DNA from: Diacronema lutheri
Taxonomy: Eukaryota > Haptophyta > Pavlovophyceae > Pavlovales > Pavlovaceae
NCBI GenBank assembly: GCA_019448385.1
Contig: JAGTXO010000008.1
Span: forward strand, 124,001-188,000
DNA: 64,000 nt
Reading direction: 5' to 3'
This document shows positions 1-10,728 of this stretch, in pieces. A program made the position numbers and the translations under genes. A model generated the notes under the pieces. The model had not been told where the DNA came from. It worked only from the letters and a program-made list of their open reading frames with translations, and made no database searches. How positions within the stretch are numbered: position 1 is the stretch's first letter; every line of letters begins with the position of its first letter.

Positions 1-198
1 GCCGCGCGCGGCGCGGCGCACGCGCAGGCCGCGTATGACTTTGTGCAGCGCTCGGACGGCGTCGCGAAGAGCCGGCGGCTCGCCGAGGTGCACGCGCAGC
101 TCGCCATCAGCAATGTGCGCGCGCTGCCCGGCCGAGACGAGACCGTCAAGCAAGCGCTCACACAGCTCTGCCACGACGTGCTCAATCGGCGTGCCTAG
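1..198 (+). CDS. polyprenyl diphosphate synthase, C-terminal end (partial)
   Basis: Only the last 65 codons lie in the window, ending at TAG 196-198. The peptide contains YDFVQRSDGVAKSRRLAEVH and ends near LTQLCHDVLNRRA. This matches the C-terminal helices of long-chain trans-prenyl synthases (PDSS1/solanesyl or decaprenyl diphosphate synthase), where an F/Y-V-x-x-S-D-G-V segment is followed by a run of small helices and a terminal L-x-x-x-V-L-x-R. By family, the enzyme makes the side chain of ubiquinone or plastoquinone. The Asp-rich catalytic motifs would lie upstream of the window, so exact chain-length class cannot be judged. It is convergent with the next gene, 111 bp away. Confidence 0.7.
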   Translation, partial: AARGAAHAQAAYDFVQRSDGVAKSRRLAEVHAQLAISNVRALPGRDETVKQALTQLCHDVLNRRA

Positions 199-309
199 GC
201 GCGCCACCCACGCGCGCGCAGGCCGCGCGAGAGCGGCACGGCCCGCTGACGCACGTGCCTCTGTCAACCCTTGTCTCCTGTGTTCTGATCAGTCAAAAGG
301 GGTCGTCTC

Positions 310-1065
310 TCAGCGCGTCGCACTCGCAGCCTGGATCGCCGCCTTGGCCTCGAGCTCCTTGGCGAGGGGCACGAGCGCCTCGTGCGCGTACAGCAGGCGC
401 TCCCGCGTGTCCCGCGTGACTAAGAGCGCCTTGCTCGTCATGAGCGGCACGTCTGCGACGCCGAGCGCGACGAACGAGAGCAGCTCGGCGCTCCACGGCT
501 GCGCCAATTGTTGGTCGAGCTCGAGCGCACGCTCGTGGCACAGCGGCACCGTGGACGTGCCCGCGGCGGCGAGGCGAAGGCGGAGCTCGGCGATGCGCGC
601 AACCAGCGCCCGCACGTCGGCGCGCAAAGCCGACCCGCCCGTGCCCGGCCTGAGCCTCCACACGTCTCGCAGCGCCCGCGCGCGCATCACCTTGTGCGGC
701 TCGACCTGCACCGCGTCCTCGGGGACGAAGCGGCCGCCAAAATCGACGGTGACCATGCTGCCAGTGCCGTCTGCGCACGCGTCACACCTCGCGACCCGCG
801 CGAACACGCCGACGGCCAGCGGCGTGCCAAAGGCATCGCACGTGAGCTGGCCAAATCCGCACCGCCTGCGCTCGCTCTCGCGCGTGATCGTGTCGACAAA
901 GTCGCTCGCGCGCTGCCCAAACTTGTACCGGAAGCGGCCGCCCGGCAGGTGGCAGAGCCCGGACGTCGTGAAAGGCTCCTCGAACACCACGATCGTCCGG
1001 CTTCGAGGCAAGGAGGCCTGCGGAAGGGCGACCCCGACGAACGCGCCGACGACGAGCGCCGCCAT
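310..1065 (-). CDS. LON substrate-binding-domain-like protein, possibly plastid targeted
   Basis: A 251-residue single-exon protein. The chosen start (MAALVVGAFVGVALPQ) gives a short hydrophobic segment of signal-peptide type; the open frame extends 23 codons further upstream. Residues about 35-130 resemble the N-terminal LON domain: a compact beta-rich block with R-R-C-G-F-G-Q, then AVGVFARVARCDACADGT and SMVTVDFGGRFVPED, which correspond to the G-x-x-A-x-I ... D-G ... V-x-x-x-G-x-x-R-F pattern of the family. The remainder is helical, as in small LON-domain proteins of algae and plants that lack the protease. The function is unknown. Its start codon is only 44 bp from that of the divergent panB gene, so the two probably share a promoter region. 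The LON assignment is by pattern only. Confidence 0.55.
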   Translation of the reverse strand: MAALVVGAFVGVALPQASLPRSRTIVVFEEPFTTSGLCHLPGGRFRYKFGQRASDFVDTITRESERRRCGFGQLTCDAFGTPLAVGVFARVARCDACADGTGSMVTVDFGGRFVPEDAVQVEPHKVMRARALRDVWRLRPGTGGSALRADVRALVARIAELRLRLAAAGTSTVPLCHERALELDQQLAQPWSAELLSFVALGVADVPLMTSKALLVTRDTRERLLYAHEALVPLAKELEAKAAIQAASATR

Positions 1066-1109
1066 CGTGTCACACGGCCGCTCAAATTGCGGAGGGCGTC
1101 GACCAGTCC

Positions 1110-2267
1110 ATGCTTGGCGCGAGCGGTGCGGCACGCCGGCTCATCGCCGGCTCGACAAAGGCCACGGGGCCGCTTGTTGGCGGGCAGGCCGCGCGCTCGC
1201 GTGGGCCGCCGCGCTGGGGTGCCCTCGCTTCGACGCGCATGCATGGCAGGCGCGTCTACGGGCAGGCGGGGCCGCGCGAGCGCGACGCTGCCGCGCCGCG
1301 CGAGCCCGGCGGTGAGCCCGGCGGCGCGCCCGCCGCTGCGCCTCGACCTCAGTCTATCGCACCGCCCGGTACCAAAGCGACGCTCCGCCACCTGCGCGCC
1401 AAGTACGAGGCCGGGCTGCCGCTCGCCATCGTGACGGCGTACGACTACCCGTCGGCTCAGCTCGCCGAGCGCGCGGGCGTAGACGTGGTGCTGGTCGGCG
1501 ATTCGGTCGGCATGGTGGTGCTGGGGTACGACTCAACAACGCCAGTCACCATGGACGAGATGATCCACCACACCAAGGCGGCGCGCCGCGGCGCTCCGCA
1601 CTCGTTGCTCGTCGCCGACCTTCCGTTTGGCTCCTACCTCCACGCCCACGACTGCGTGCACAACGGCGCGCGGCTGCTCAAGGAGGGCGGCGCCGACGCG
1701 GTGAAGCTGGAGGGCGGGCGGCGCGTCCTCGCGCAAGTGCGTGCCCTCGTCGACGCGGGCATTGCGGTGATGGGCCATGTTGGACTGACGCCGCAGACGC
1801 ACGCCTCCCTCGGCGGCTACACGGTGCAGGGTAAGACGACCGTCGCCGCGCGCGAGCTCCTCGCGGACGCGCGCGCGCTCGAGGCGGCGGGCTGCTTCTC
1901 CATCGTGCTTGAGATGGTGCCGCACAAGCTCGCCGCGCTCGTCACAGCGCAGCTGCGCGTGCCGACGATCGGGATCGGCGCGGGCGTGTCCACGAGCGGC
2001 CAGGTGCAGGTGATGCACGACCTCCTCGGCCTCTACGACAAGTTCCAGCCAAAGTTTGCCGCGCGGTACGCGGCGGTCGGCGCGATCAGCGGCAGGGCGC
2101 TCGCCGAGTACGTGGCCGACGTGGCCGCGCGCCGCTTCCCCGGCGCGCAACATTCGTTCGCGATGCCGGACGCCGAGCTGCACGCGCTCGAGGACGAGCT
2201 GGCCGTGGGCGCGGTGGATAGCGACGGCGAGCGGCGTGGTGATTTAGAAGCCAGGGCAGAGCCGTGA
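1110..2267 (+). CDS. panB: 3-methyl-2-oxobutanoate hydroxymethyltransferase
   Basis: A 385-residue protein whose residues from about 89 on match PanB (ketopantoate hydroxymethyltransferase), which transfers a hydroxymethyl group from methylene-THF to 2-oxoisovalerate in pantothenate/CoA synthesis. Family landmarks in order: IVTAYDYPSAQLAERAGVD, VLVGDSVGMVVLGYDSTTPV with the metal-binding DS, VADLPFGSY, AVKLEGG, GHVGLTPQ, GCFSIVLEMVP with the catalytic Glu, and PTIGIGAG. Bacterial PanB is about 265 residues, so there is an N-terminal extension of roughly 90 residues. Starting at 1110 this is Arg/Ser/Ala rich with no acidic residues early on, consistent with a mitochondrial presequence (inference). 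A second in-frame ATG at 1239 would shorten it. Confidence 0.95.
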   Translation: MLGASGAARRLIAGSTKATGPLVGGQAARSRGPPRWGALASTRMHGRRVYGQAGPRERDAAAPREPGGEPGGAPAAAPRPQSIAPPGTKATLRHLRAKYEAGLPLAIVTAYDYPSAQLAERAGVDVVLVGDSVGMVVLGYDSTTPVTMDEMIHHTKAARRGAPHSLLVADLPFGSYLHAHDCVHNGARLLKEGGADAVKLEGGRRVLAQVRALVDAGIAVMGHVGLTPQTHASLGGYTVQGKTTVAARELLADARALEAAGCFSIVLEMVPHKLAALVTAQLRVPTIGIGAGVSTSGQVQVMHDLLGLYDKFQPKFAARYAAVGAISGRALAEYVADVAARRFPGAQHSFAMPDAELHALEDELAVGAVDSDGERRGDLEARAEP

Positions 2268-2356
2268 GGCCCGGCGGCAGACTCTCGGCTGGACGCGCAC
2301 GGCACACACTGCTGGCACGCCTTGTGGCCTTCATTGGGACGTCGAATCAAGCTGGG

Positions 2357-3812
2357 TCACTCTGACATCGAACACGCGGCCGCAAAGATTTTGTGCAGGT
2401 CGGGGTCCATCCGTACACATGTTACGAGCGCGAGCTTGTCGAGCGCACCGGTGCACAGCTCCGCGTCAGTCGGCGCTACCTCGCCTTGCCCCAGCCCGCT
2501 GCTCGTCTCGCTGTACGCCATGGTCGCAACCGTCTCGACCAGCTCAGCCTGAGTCAGGCGCACACCGAGCAGTTGGGGCGCACGGGGGGGGGGGGGGGGG
2601 GGGGGGGGGCGGTGCAGCACAGGTGGCGTGAGCGAGCGGCTGTCAAATCGCACATCGCGCCTCACGCGCGCGCAGGCGGGGTGGCGGCGGGTAGTGGGGA
2701 GGGAGCGCACGAGAAGATAGTCGAGGGCGACCGCAAACGCGTGCGCCGCCTCAGGGGAGAGCGCGAGCTGCTTGGCGCTCTCGACGTGCGCGGCAAACTC
2801 GGCCACCTCCGCGTCGGTGAGCAGGAAGAGCGTCGCGTGCTCGGACGAGCGCGCGGCCTCAGCGACCGCGCGCCGCTGCACGTCGCACGCGGGCAGGGCC
2901 TCTTCGATGGCAACGCACATGGTGGAGGCGCTCAGCGGCGAGCGGCTGTCCGCCTTGCAGTGCTGCAGTACGCGGTCGGCCACGCTCTCAAGCATCGAGT
3001 GCAGCTCCTGCCCGGGCACAGGCGCGCGAACGCGTGGCGCAGGGCGGACGTGTGCGCAGCGCCGTGAGCCCACGGGGACGTGCGCGTGAGCACGAGCACG
3101 GCGCGCGCCCGTGCCGGTCGAGCGCGCTGCCGTGCTGTCGCGAGAGCGCGCGCACCTCACGCGCGTCATGCGTGAGGCGCACGTTCTTTGCGTTCACGTG
3201 CGACGGCCCCATGAAATTCGGGCTCTTGGCGAAGAGCCGCTGCGCGACGAGCTGCGAGACGAGTGTGCGGTAGTAGCCCTCGGCGCGGGAGATGACCGGC
3301 TGAAACGGCGACGCGGGCAGGTGGGACGCACCGCCCTCACCGTCGATGAGCACGCCGTCGCGGTTGTGCAGCATGAGCCCGCTCGTCCACGCGGCGGTGG
3401 CGCGCAGCCGCTTCATGCCCGCGCGTGCGAGCGCGGCGGGCGGCCTTGCATCCGGCGCGACCACGAGGAGTGCCGTATGCGGCTCGAGCCGAGTCTCGGG
3501 CGGGATGGTGAGGGAGATGACGCTACCGCTGCGGAGGGTCCAGCCGTCAATTGCAACGCCCGTCCGGCCATCGTTCGTCAGCACGACGAAGCCCTCGTCG
3601 AGGCTCACCTGCTTGATGTTCACGCGCGAAGAGCCCACCGGCCGCGGCGGCGGCACGCTCCGAGACCGCCGTCCCTTGAGCTTCTTGCGCGCCTCGCCGA
3701 TCAATACGGACGACTGTCCGGCGCCCGGCAACCCCGGTCGCAGCCACTGGTTCTCGTCCTTCGGCTCCTCATCGCGCCCGCGCTTGAGTGTGCGCAGAAT
3801 TGCGGCGAGCAT
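2357..3812 (-). CDS. lamin-tail-domain protein, three exons
   Basis: Predicted exons are 3812-3156, 3007-2666 and 2548-2357 (396 residues). The joins are phase 0 with GT-AG borders and introns of 148 and 117 bp. After a basic N-terminus (KKLKGRRSRSVPPPRP), residues about 65-140 form a lamin tail domain: NIKQVSLDEGFVVLTNDG, then IDGWTLRSGS and hydrophobic strands, the fold of an Ig-like LTD. A conserved-looking tail (SPNFMGPSHVNAKNV) follows. Exons 2 and 3 encode helical segments I do not recognise. The second intron carries a 26-base C run on the sense strand just before its acceptor. A DNA/nuclear-envelope role is possible from the LTD and basic tract, but is inference. Confidence 0.7.
2584..2609. 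repeat. G26/C26 homopolymer inside an intron
   Basis: The run reads as C on the sense strand of the lamin-tail gene and ends 36 bases before the predicted 3' splice site, taking the place of the polypyrimidine tract. Confidence 0.9.
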
Positions 3813-3920
3813 CGCTCAAATCGCCCGCGACCGTTGGCACACACGGCCGAATATTTCATGTCGCTGGTGCTGACCCCGCTGTCCTGACGCAAGCGCCGTT
3901 AGTATATTTCATGTCGTCTA

Positions 3921-6219
3921 TCACACTCGGACCCTGGCATCCACCATCTCAAACTCGATGGGCGCGCCGTCCGACGAGTGAAAGCCGATCCACGCAACGT
4001 ACTGCCCCGCGTCAACGCGCCGCGCGCCGTCGCGGTGGCAGTAGGCGAGCGCGCGCGCCTCCACGCCGATCTGCAGCTCGCGGCTCGCGCCGGCGTCAAG
4101 GCTCACGCGCATGAAGGCCACGAGCCTGCGCACCGGCTGGCTGAGTTCGGCAACGGGATCGGCCACGTACACCTGCACGACCGTCTCTCCGGCGCGCACG
4201 CCCGCATTGGCGACAGTGCACGACAGCCGCACGCCCGCCTCCGCGTGCGCGCTCAGCACGCGGGCCTCGCGTAGCGCAAACGCCGTGTAGCCATGCCCCT
4301 CGCCAAAGCGCCATTTTGGAGCACCTGCGCAGTCGAGGTAGCGCCGGCCTCCGTGCGCGCCAGGCTGGCGGTGGTATTCGCCCAAAGGGCGACCGGTGGG
4401 CGTATGGTCGTGGAAAATGGGAATCTGGCCGCCATGGCGAGGAATTGTGATCGGCAGACGGCCGCCGGGCTCCGCTGCGCCGAGCAGCACGTCGGCGAGG
4501 CCCAGCCCGCCCTCCGAGCCGGGGTGGAATGACCAGAGCACCGCGCCGAACGCGTCGGCGCACGCGGGCAGGACGAGCGGCCGGCCGGCGATCACGACGA
4601 GCACGAGGCGCGGCGGGCGCTGTGCGCGCGCGCGCGCGAGCTCGAGCACGTGCTCGAGCAGTTCGGGCTGGCCTGCTCAGGCGTGAGTTGACACGGGCAC
4701 GCGCGCGACGATCAGCGCGAGCGCGCGTGCGCGGAGCGCGGCGGCCCGCACCTGCTGGCAGCGACGGGTCAACGACACTGTTCGCCTCGCCCGACCGATC
4801 TGGCCGCTCGCCGACGACGACGATGATCGCGTCGGCGCCGTCGGCCGCGCTTGTCGCGCTCGCGCCATCAAACTGAGCAGGCTTCGCGTCGTCTGCCCAC
4901 GAGGTCGCGCCCGTCGTAACGGCCCTGCCCGCGCGCTCGAGCGCCTGTGCAAGGCTCGCCACTTCGGACACAATCCCGTCGAGCACCCACGTGCCAAACA
5001 GCTCGGCCTTCGCGTCGGCGAGCGGACCGACGAGCGCGAGTCGGTTGTGCTCCGCCGCGAGTGGGAGTGTCTCGTGCGCGTTGGCGAGCAGCACGGCGCC
5101 GCGCGCCACACATCGGCGTGCGAGCGCGCGGTGCGGCGCGCGCTGGACGCACGGCCGCTCGCCGGTGAACGGGCGCTCAAAGAGGCCGAGGCGCAGCTTG
5201 AAGCGCAGCACGCGTGCCGCGGCCTCGCGCACCGCACGCTCGGCTACGCGCCCGCGCGCGACGAGGCCCGGCAGCTCCGCGCGGAAAAGGCGCGAGACCA
5301 TGTCAACGTCAGAACCTGCGAGAAGGCACTGCGCGGCCGCGTCAGCAGTGTCTGCCGCGGTGCCGTGGTCGCGCGTCTCGGCCACGGCGTTCCAATCGGT
5401 CACGACGAGCCCGTCGAAGCCCCACCGCTCGCGCAGCACGCCCGTGAGCAGCGCGCGGTTCGAGCCGGCGGGCAGGCCATCGACCGTGTTAAAGGCCGCC
5501 ATCACGCTCGCACAGCCCGCGAGCGTCGCGGCGTGGAAGGGCGGGAGGTACACGTCCTCGAGCGTCGGGCGCGAGATCTCGGCCGTGTTGTGGTCGCGCC
5601 CGCCCTCCGCCGCCGAGTAACCCGCAAAGTGCTTGGCGCACGCCGCGATCGCGTCGGGCGCGGCGAGGTCGGCCGTCTGGAAGCCATGCACGGCCGCCAC
5701 GCCGAGCGCGCCGGTGAGGTGCGCGCTCTCGCCGTAGCTCTCTGCGACGCGGCCCCACCGCGGGTCGCGACACACGTCGAGCATCGGCGCGAACGTCCAG
5801 CGAATCCCGTCCGCGCTCGCCTCGACGGCCGCCGCGCGGCACGAGGCCTCGACGAGCTCCGCATCCCATGACGCCGCCTGCCCGAGCGGGATGGGGAAGA
5901 TGGTGTGGTGGCCGTGAATGACGTCGCGCGCGAAGACGAGCGGAATGCCGAGGCGGCTGCGCTCCACCGCCACGCGCTGCAGCGCGTCAAGCTGCGGCGC
6001 CGAGCTCGCGGGCTGCGCGTCGTTGCCCGCCGTCGCCGACGTCGCGAGGATCGCAGAGCCGACGCCTTCGCGCACGTCGTCCTCAGTGATCTCATCGATG
6101 CGAAGCTGATCAAGCTGCGCAGCGCACTCGTCGATGGACATTGCTGCTACGAGCAGCTCCGCGCGCCGATGGATTGGCAGCGTCACGTCGAGCCACGGAC
6201 GGGCGGACGACGCGGTCAT
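3921..6219 (-). CDS. glycoside hydrolase family 3 beta-glucosidase
   Basis: Two exons, 6219-4752 and 4672-3921, joined in phase 1 across a 79-bp GT-AG intron, give 739 residues. The join restores the family string LPAGQPELLEHV. It is a full-length GH3 enzyme of BglX type, hydrolysing terminal beta-D-glucosyl residues. The N-terminal TIM-barrel region has RDVIHGHHTIFPIPLG, RDPRWGR and KHFAGY. The nucleophile is Asp275 in GFDGLVVTDWNA. The C-terminal alpha/beta sandwich carries VIAGRPLVL and GAEPGGRLPIT, and a final fibronectin-III-like domain includes GETVVQVYV. There is no signal peptide, so a cytosolic enzyme acting on storage or imported glucans is likely (inference). The downstream (left) neighbour is the convergently spaced lamin-tail gene start at 3812. 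Confidence 0.93.
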
Positions 6220-6298
6220 GCTGGAGTCGCTCTGGCAAAATATTCTGATTTCAGAAAAGAAATTCCAAAAATATTTGCAATTATTGGTCTTGTCAAAT

Positions 6299-7275
6299 TC
6301 ACGCGGCGAGCATCGCTTTCGATGCGAAGCCGGCTGCGAACACGCTGCCGATGCGTGCCGCGCGCTTGGCCGCCTCCGCCTTGCGCAGAGCGTTGCGCTG
6401 CGACACAGCGCGCCGCGCCGCGCGGATCGGCAGCCGGAGTGGCACGGTCGCCCAGTTGAGCACCGTGCCTGTCCGCCGGACCTGTCGGATGACCCAGCGA
6501 ACGGGCACGAGGCGCTGCTTGACTTGGCGTAGCAGCTGTCCGACCTTGATGCGTCTGAGCAGCATCCACACCTGCGGCCAGGACGCGCGCAGCCGCGCGA
6601 GGGAGGTGGGAGACAGAGAGGTCAAAATCGGACGATGCGGACGAGAGGAGGGGCACAGGCGGGGCGGTAGGTGCAGGTTGGCGAGCGAACAGAGAGGGCA
6701 CGGCAGGAGCATGCAGGAGTTCCAGGGGGAGGGGGGAGGGGGAGGGCCTGAGTGACGGCTGCGTCGTTCGCATCACGCGCACGGCGAGGCGCAAGTCGGG
6801 AGCACGGCGAAAGCGAGGCGCTAAGTGGCATGGACCATACCTTGACCCCGCGGTACGTGAGGATCACGTTGAACGTGATGATCAGCGCCTGCACCACCAC
6901 GACGCGCCCAAGCCAGCCACGGTTCTGACGCACCTCCTCCACGACGAGCTCCTGCGCGCCTCGCGTCGTGTGCTCGAGGTAGGCGAGGTGTGTCACGTTG
7001 ATGGCGAGCATGGCAAGGCCAGCCACCACCGCCGTGTAGAAACTGCGGCGCCACAGCGAGCGCGTACTGCGCTCGCGTCGGGGGTGCGCTTCGCCGGCGG
7101 TGGCGTGCGCCGGCGGCGCAGGTGGCGGCGCTGCGGCGGGACCGATGCCAAGGCTAGCAGCCTCCTTAGGATGAGACTGTAGGAACGCGTGGATCTGCTG
7201 GATCAGCTCCTCGCTGCCCCTCGTCATCGTACGCGAGAGCCCCGCTCCGACACTCGTCGTCGGGCTCTCCGTCAT
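6299..7275 (-). CDS. two-TM membrane protein of unknown function
   Basis: Exons 7275-6841 and 6571-6299 join in phase 0 across a 269-bp intron (donor GTATGG, acceptor GCAG) to give 235 residues. The N-terminal 70 residues are polar and Ala/Pro rich. Two hydrophobic helices follow: SFYTAVVAGLAMLAINVTHLA and VVVVQALIITFNVILTYRGV, separated by an amphipathic linker. Exon 2 is strikingly basic and helical (KVWMLLRRIKVGQLLRQVKQ, then more Arg/Lys to the end). I do not recognise a family. The topology suggests a helical hairpin anchored in a membrane with a long basic tail. Confidence 0.6.
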
Positions 7276-7293
7276 TGCCTGACTTTGTGAACG

Positions 7294-7378
7294 TCCTGTT
7301 ACGCGGGCGTCACATCGGGCTGGGCAGAGTTCGTGACGGGCCTGTTACGCGGGCGTCACATCGGGCTGGGCAGAGTTC
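7294..7378. repeat. 46-bp direct tandem repeat in the 5' region of the V-ATPase H gene
   Basis: Two adjacent copies share CCTGTTACGCGGGCGTCACA and the following CATCGGGCTGGGCAGAGTT, offset by 46 bp. They lie between the divergent two-TM gene and the V-ATPase subunit H gene, so they may carry duplicated promoter elements (inference). Confidence 0.8.
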
Positions 7379-7485
7379 TGCCCGTAGGCCGAGGGTCGTC
7401 TCTCGCGGTCGTCTCGGGAGGATGGCGGCACTCGCGAGCACGCAAATCGGGTGCGCGAAGGGCTGGCGCCTGCGCGGACGCGGCA

Positions 7486-9639
7486 ATGTGGCTTCGACGA
7501 GCATCTATGTGCGGAATGGTCCTGACCGTGCACGTCCGCTCTGGCCCACGTGCGCGCGTGCCGCGCCGGCGCAGGTGGAACTCATATGAGGCGGCGGGTA
7601 TCATCAGCCGCGAGCAGCTCGAGATGCTCTTCTGCTACGACAAGCAGCCGATCGCGACGCAGGTCGCGCTTTTCATGCAGGTGCGCGGCAGCACCCGGGT
7701 TGCCCTTTCGCCGCAACGGGCGCAACGCGCCGCCGTGCGGCCACCGACTCCTCGGCCGCGCGCCCATCGACGCTCGTCGCGCGTGCGCCGTGGCGCCCCT
7801 CCTGGCGCGTGCAACGCAGCGTGGCGAGGCATACGTTGAGCTGTTTGTCGTGATTTTGCAGAACGTGAACAAGGAGGAGACCGTCCAGTATGTGCTCGCG
7901 CTGCTCGACGACCTCCTCGTCGGTGCGCGCGCGATATACGCCTGCATGTTTGCGCGCGCGTTCCGCGCGCCGTCCGCCGCTCGACGCTCCGTTTGGGTCG
8001 CGTGAGCACTCGCACGGCGAGAGGCCATGCGCGTGTGCGCTCTCACGTGTCCAGCAGCTTTCTGCTCCTCGATCGAGGCCGAGGCCTCACCGGCCCTCGT
8101 GCGGGCCGCGCGCTCGCTCCGCAACGGTCCGGATGGTGGCGCCGCGCAGCCAAGCCCGAGGTTGGCCTCTACTGGCACGAGCTGCTGCGCAACTCGGGCG
8201 CAGAGGTGGATCCATTTGCGCCAATCATGCGCTTGCTTGGGCGCACCAACCCGTTCATCCTCGAGAAGGCTGCGCTCGTGCTTGGGCGGATCCTGTCGCT
8301 CAAGGTGCACACGCCCGGCGTCGAGGTCGAGGAGGTGACCGAGGCGGACGAGGTCACGCAGCGTCACCTGCTCACCTTCACCGAGTGGATTTTCCACCAG
8401 CTCAACTCGGCGCATTCGCTCGAGCTCTCGCACGTGCGCTGCGCGCGCGCTCGCGCCGCTGGCCTACCGCTTGCGCACTGAGCAGTCCGGCCACGCGCGC
8501 ACGGCGCCACGGGCAGCGCGCGCGGCCCAGCGACGCGTGCGCGCGCCTTGACGCGTGCGCGCGCCTTGACCACGTGCGCGCTCGCGGCGCGCATGTTCGC
8601 CGTGTTTACTCCGCGCACCGCCATCCGCTCGCCGCGTGCCGCGCAGTGCCCCAAGCTGCACTTCGCGCTCTCGGCGATGATGACGCTGCTCGTCTCCGAC
8701 CATGGCCGGCACGCAGTCATGGACGTCGATGGCCTGTCGGTGATCGCGCAGATGCTCACGCGCGCGACGGCGACGATGCACGACGCCATGTCGCCGTCGA
8801 CGGTGCAGCTGCTCTACCAGCTCGTCTTCTGCCTGTGGTGCCTCTCCTTCAACAAGGGCATCGCCAACCAGATGGCGACCGGCCAGCACAAGGTCATCCC
8901 GCAGCTCGTGCACGTCGCGCACACCATCTCCAAGGAGAAGGTCTCGCGCGTGTGCCTCATGACGCTCAAGAACCTGCTCGGCCACGGGCTCGGCCACGCC
9001 AACGATCAGATGGTCCAGGCGGGCATCATGAAGGTGCTCGGCTCGCTGCAGGGCCGCAAGTGGGCGGACGAGGACATTGCGACCGACATCGATCAGCTCC
9101 ACGCCTCGCTTGAGATTGACGTCGCGTCGCTCTCCACCTTTGACGTGTACAAGGCGGAGGTGCTCTCCGGCGCGCTCGAGTGGAGCCCGAGCCACAAGTC
9201 TGCGCAGTTCTGGAAGGACAACATCAACAAGTTCTCCGAGGGCGGCTACACGCTCGTCTCCACCCTCGTCGGCATGCTCAAGGTGCATACACGGCCGCGC
9301 CGGCGCGCGCGCTGCGGCGCGCAGGCGGGCCGCGTTTGCTATGTACGCGCGCGCGCCCGCGCCCACGTCGCTCACACTGCCGTGCGGCTGCCCTCCCCCC
9401 CCCCCCCCCCCCTCCCGGTGCAGTCCGAGTCAACCCCTGCGACCAGCTTGGCTATCGCGTGCCACGACCTTGGCTGCTTCATTCAGTACCACGCGGACGG
9501 GCGTAAGATCGTCTCGTCGATGGGCGCCAAGACCCCGCTCATGGGCCTGCTCACGCACGCGGACCCGCAGGTGCAGAAGCACGCGCTCTCTACCACGCAG
9601 AAGCTCATGGTGATGAACTGGGAGATGCTCTCCAAGTAG
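7486..9639 (+). CDS. V-type proton ATPase subunit H
   Basis: Predicted exons 7486-7680, 7820-7922, 8150-8433, 8647-9282 and 9424-9639 keep phase through four GT-AG introns and give 477 residues, normal for subunit H (Vma13). This HEAT/armadillo-repeat subunit regulates and couples the V1 and Vo sectors. Family landmarks are RWNSYEAAGIISREQLEML, NVNKEETVQYVLALLDDLL, QLVFCLWCLSFN, VIPQLVHVAHTISKEKVSRV, LEWSPSHKSAQFWKDN, CHDLGCFIQYHADGRKIV and a C-terminal TTQKLMVMNWEMLSK. The start is uncertain: an in-frame ATG at 7486 is used, but the acceptor-like AG just before TGGAACTCATAT (about 7575) could mark an earlier first exon. The last intron has an 18-base C run before its acceptor. Confidence 0.92.
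9395..9412. repeat. C18 homopolymer before a 3' splice site
   Basis: Located in the last intron of the V-ATPase H gene, 11 bases upstream of the predicted acceptor CAG at 9421-9423. Confidence 0.9.
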
Positions 9640-9992
9640 GCCGGCGCGCCACGTGCGCGTGTGGCGGGTGGCTCGGCCGCGCTTGGACGATGTGGGTGTA
9701 GCGCGTGCGCAGAGGGGCGGACGCCCGACGCGCGCGCCAACCAGCGAGCCCTCTACTCCATCGTCCTGCGCCGGGCCGGAATGAGCTTCACACGGCGAGG
9801 TGCCGCACGCGCGTCTCACCTTGTCCAACGTTCAGCAACAGACGAGCGCACACAGGCAAGAGCGCAACCCAGCGCTGGAAGGCGAGCGCCAAGTCAATCA
9901 GGAGCCAGTCACATCAGGTCAATGAAGGAACCACGGTGCTCAAAACTGCTCAACATGTGAAATCGTGGACGGACGGCAGGCGTGCAAAGTCG
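9640..9992. other. intergenic region
   Basis: Between the V-ATPase H stop and the next start codon. I see no coding signal, repeat or RNA gene here; it should hold the terminator of one gene and the promoter of the next. Confidence 0.5.
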
Positions 9993-10523
9993 ATGACAGC
10001 AGGCGCGCGTGGCTTCTCGGCGGCGTACGCCGGCCTGTACCGCGCCAACCTGGCCTTGTTTCTTTGCGCCCATGTGTCGCTCTTTGTTTTCGGCTTCTTC
10101 AACCTGTCCTCCTTCGCGCCCGGGAGCGTGACGATGCCGCGGATCATCCACGCCTTGCTCGGTTTCTTTGGCGCTCTCCTCTCCGCATTCTCGTCTTCAA
10201 TTCTCGCCTGCTGCACGCCTGCTGTGGACTGTCCCGCCGATCAGGAGCAGCTGATCTCGTACGTGCTGCTGAATTCCATTTCGGTTTTGGCATACGCCGC
10301 CGCGTCGGCATTGATGCTTCACGCGAGGGCTTCAGGAGTGCAAAGTGGTGGTCTGCTCGAGTGGAGCATCGCGATTGCAATCGTCGACATCGGCCTCGCG
10401 CTGCTCTGCTCCGCAAAGGCGTTTGCCCACGCGCGAGGCCCACACGGTGGGCGCGTCAGAGACCCTGCGCCGCAGTGCGAGCCGCCGGAGGGCTCCGCCA
10501 TGCACCGCATGGCGATGTTTTGA
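9993..10523 (+). CDS. four-TM membrane protein of unknown function
   Basis: A 176-residue single-exon protein starting at the ATG of MTAGARGFSAAYAG. Four hydrophobic helices are evident: about residues 17-35 (LALFLCAHVSLFVFGFFNL), 48-72 (IIHALLGFFGALLSAF), 88-108 (SYVLLNSISVLAYAAASAL) and 122-142 (WSIAIAIVDIGLALLCSA). Both ends are short and polar. This resembles small tetraspan proteins in layout, but no family motif is visible. The in-frame open stretch upstream of the ATG has non-coding composition. The gene is convergent with the TMEM230-like gene. Confidence 0.6.
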   Translation: MTAGARGFSAAYAGLYRANLALFLCAHVSLFVFGFFNLSSFAPGSVTMPRIIHALLGFFGALLSAFSSSILACCTPAVDCPADQEQLISYVLLNSISVLAYAAASALMLHARASGVQSGGLLEWSIAIAIVDIGLALLCSAKAFAHARGPHGGRVRDPAPQCEPPEGSAMHRMAMF

Positions 10524-10728
10524 ATCTGGCGATGTGTGTGTGCCAGCGTGGTCACTGTTTCCATCCATGTTGCCCTTCGTGCTGCAATCGGAGACCGCGC
10601 ACGCCGCCGCCCGCTCAGCTTCGTCTGCCACGGACCTTCTCAGATTTGAGGTCGTGCAACACAAAAAAAGCTTCGAAGGGCCCAGCGCGCGCCGCACAGA
10701 GGCGCCTGACGACGACATACACGCAGTG

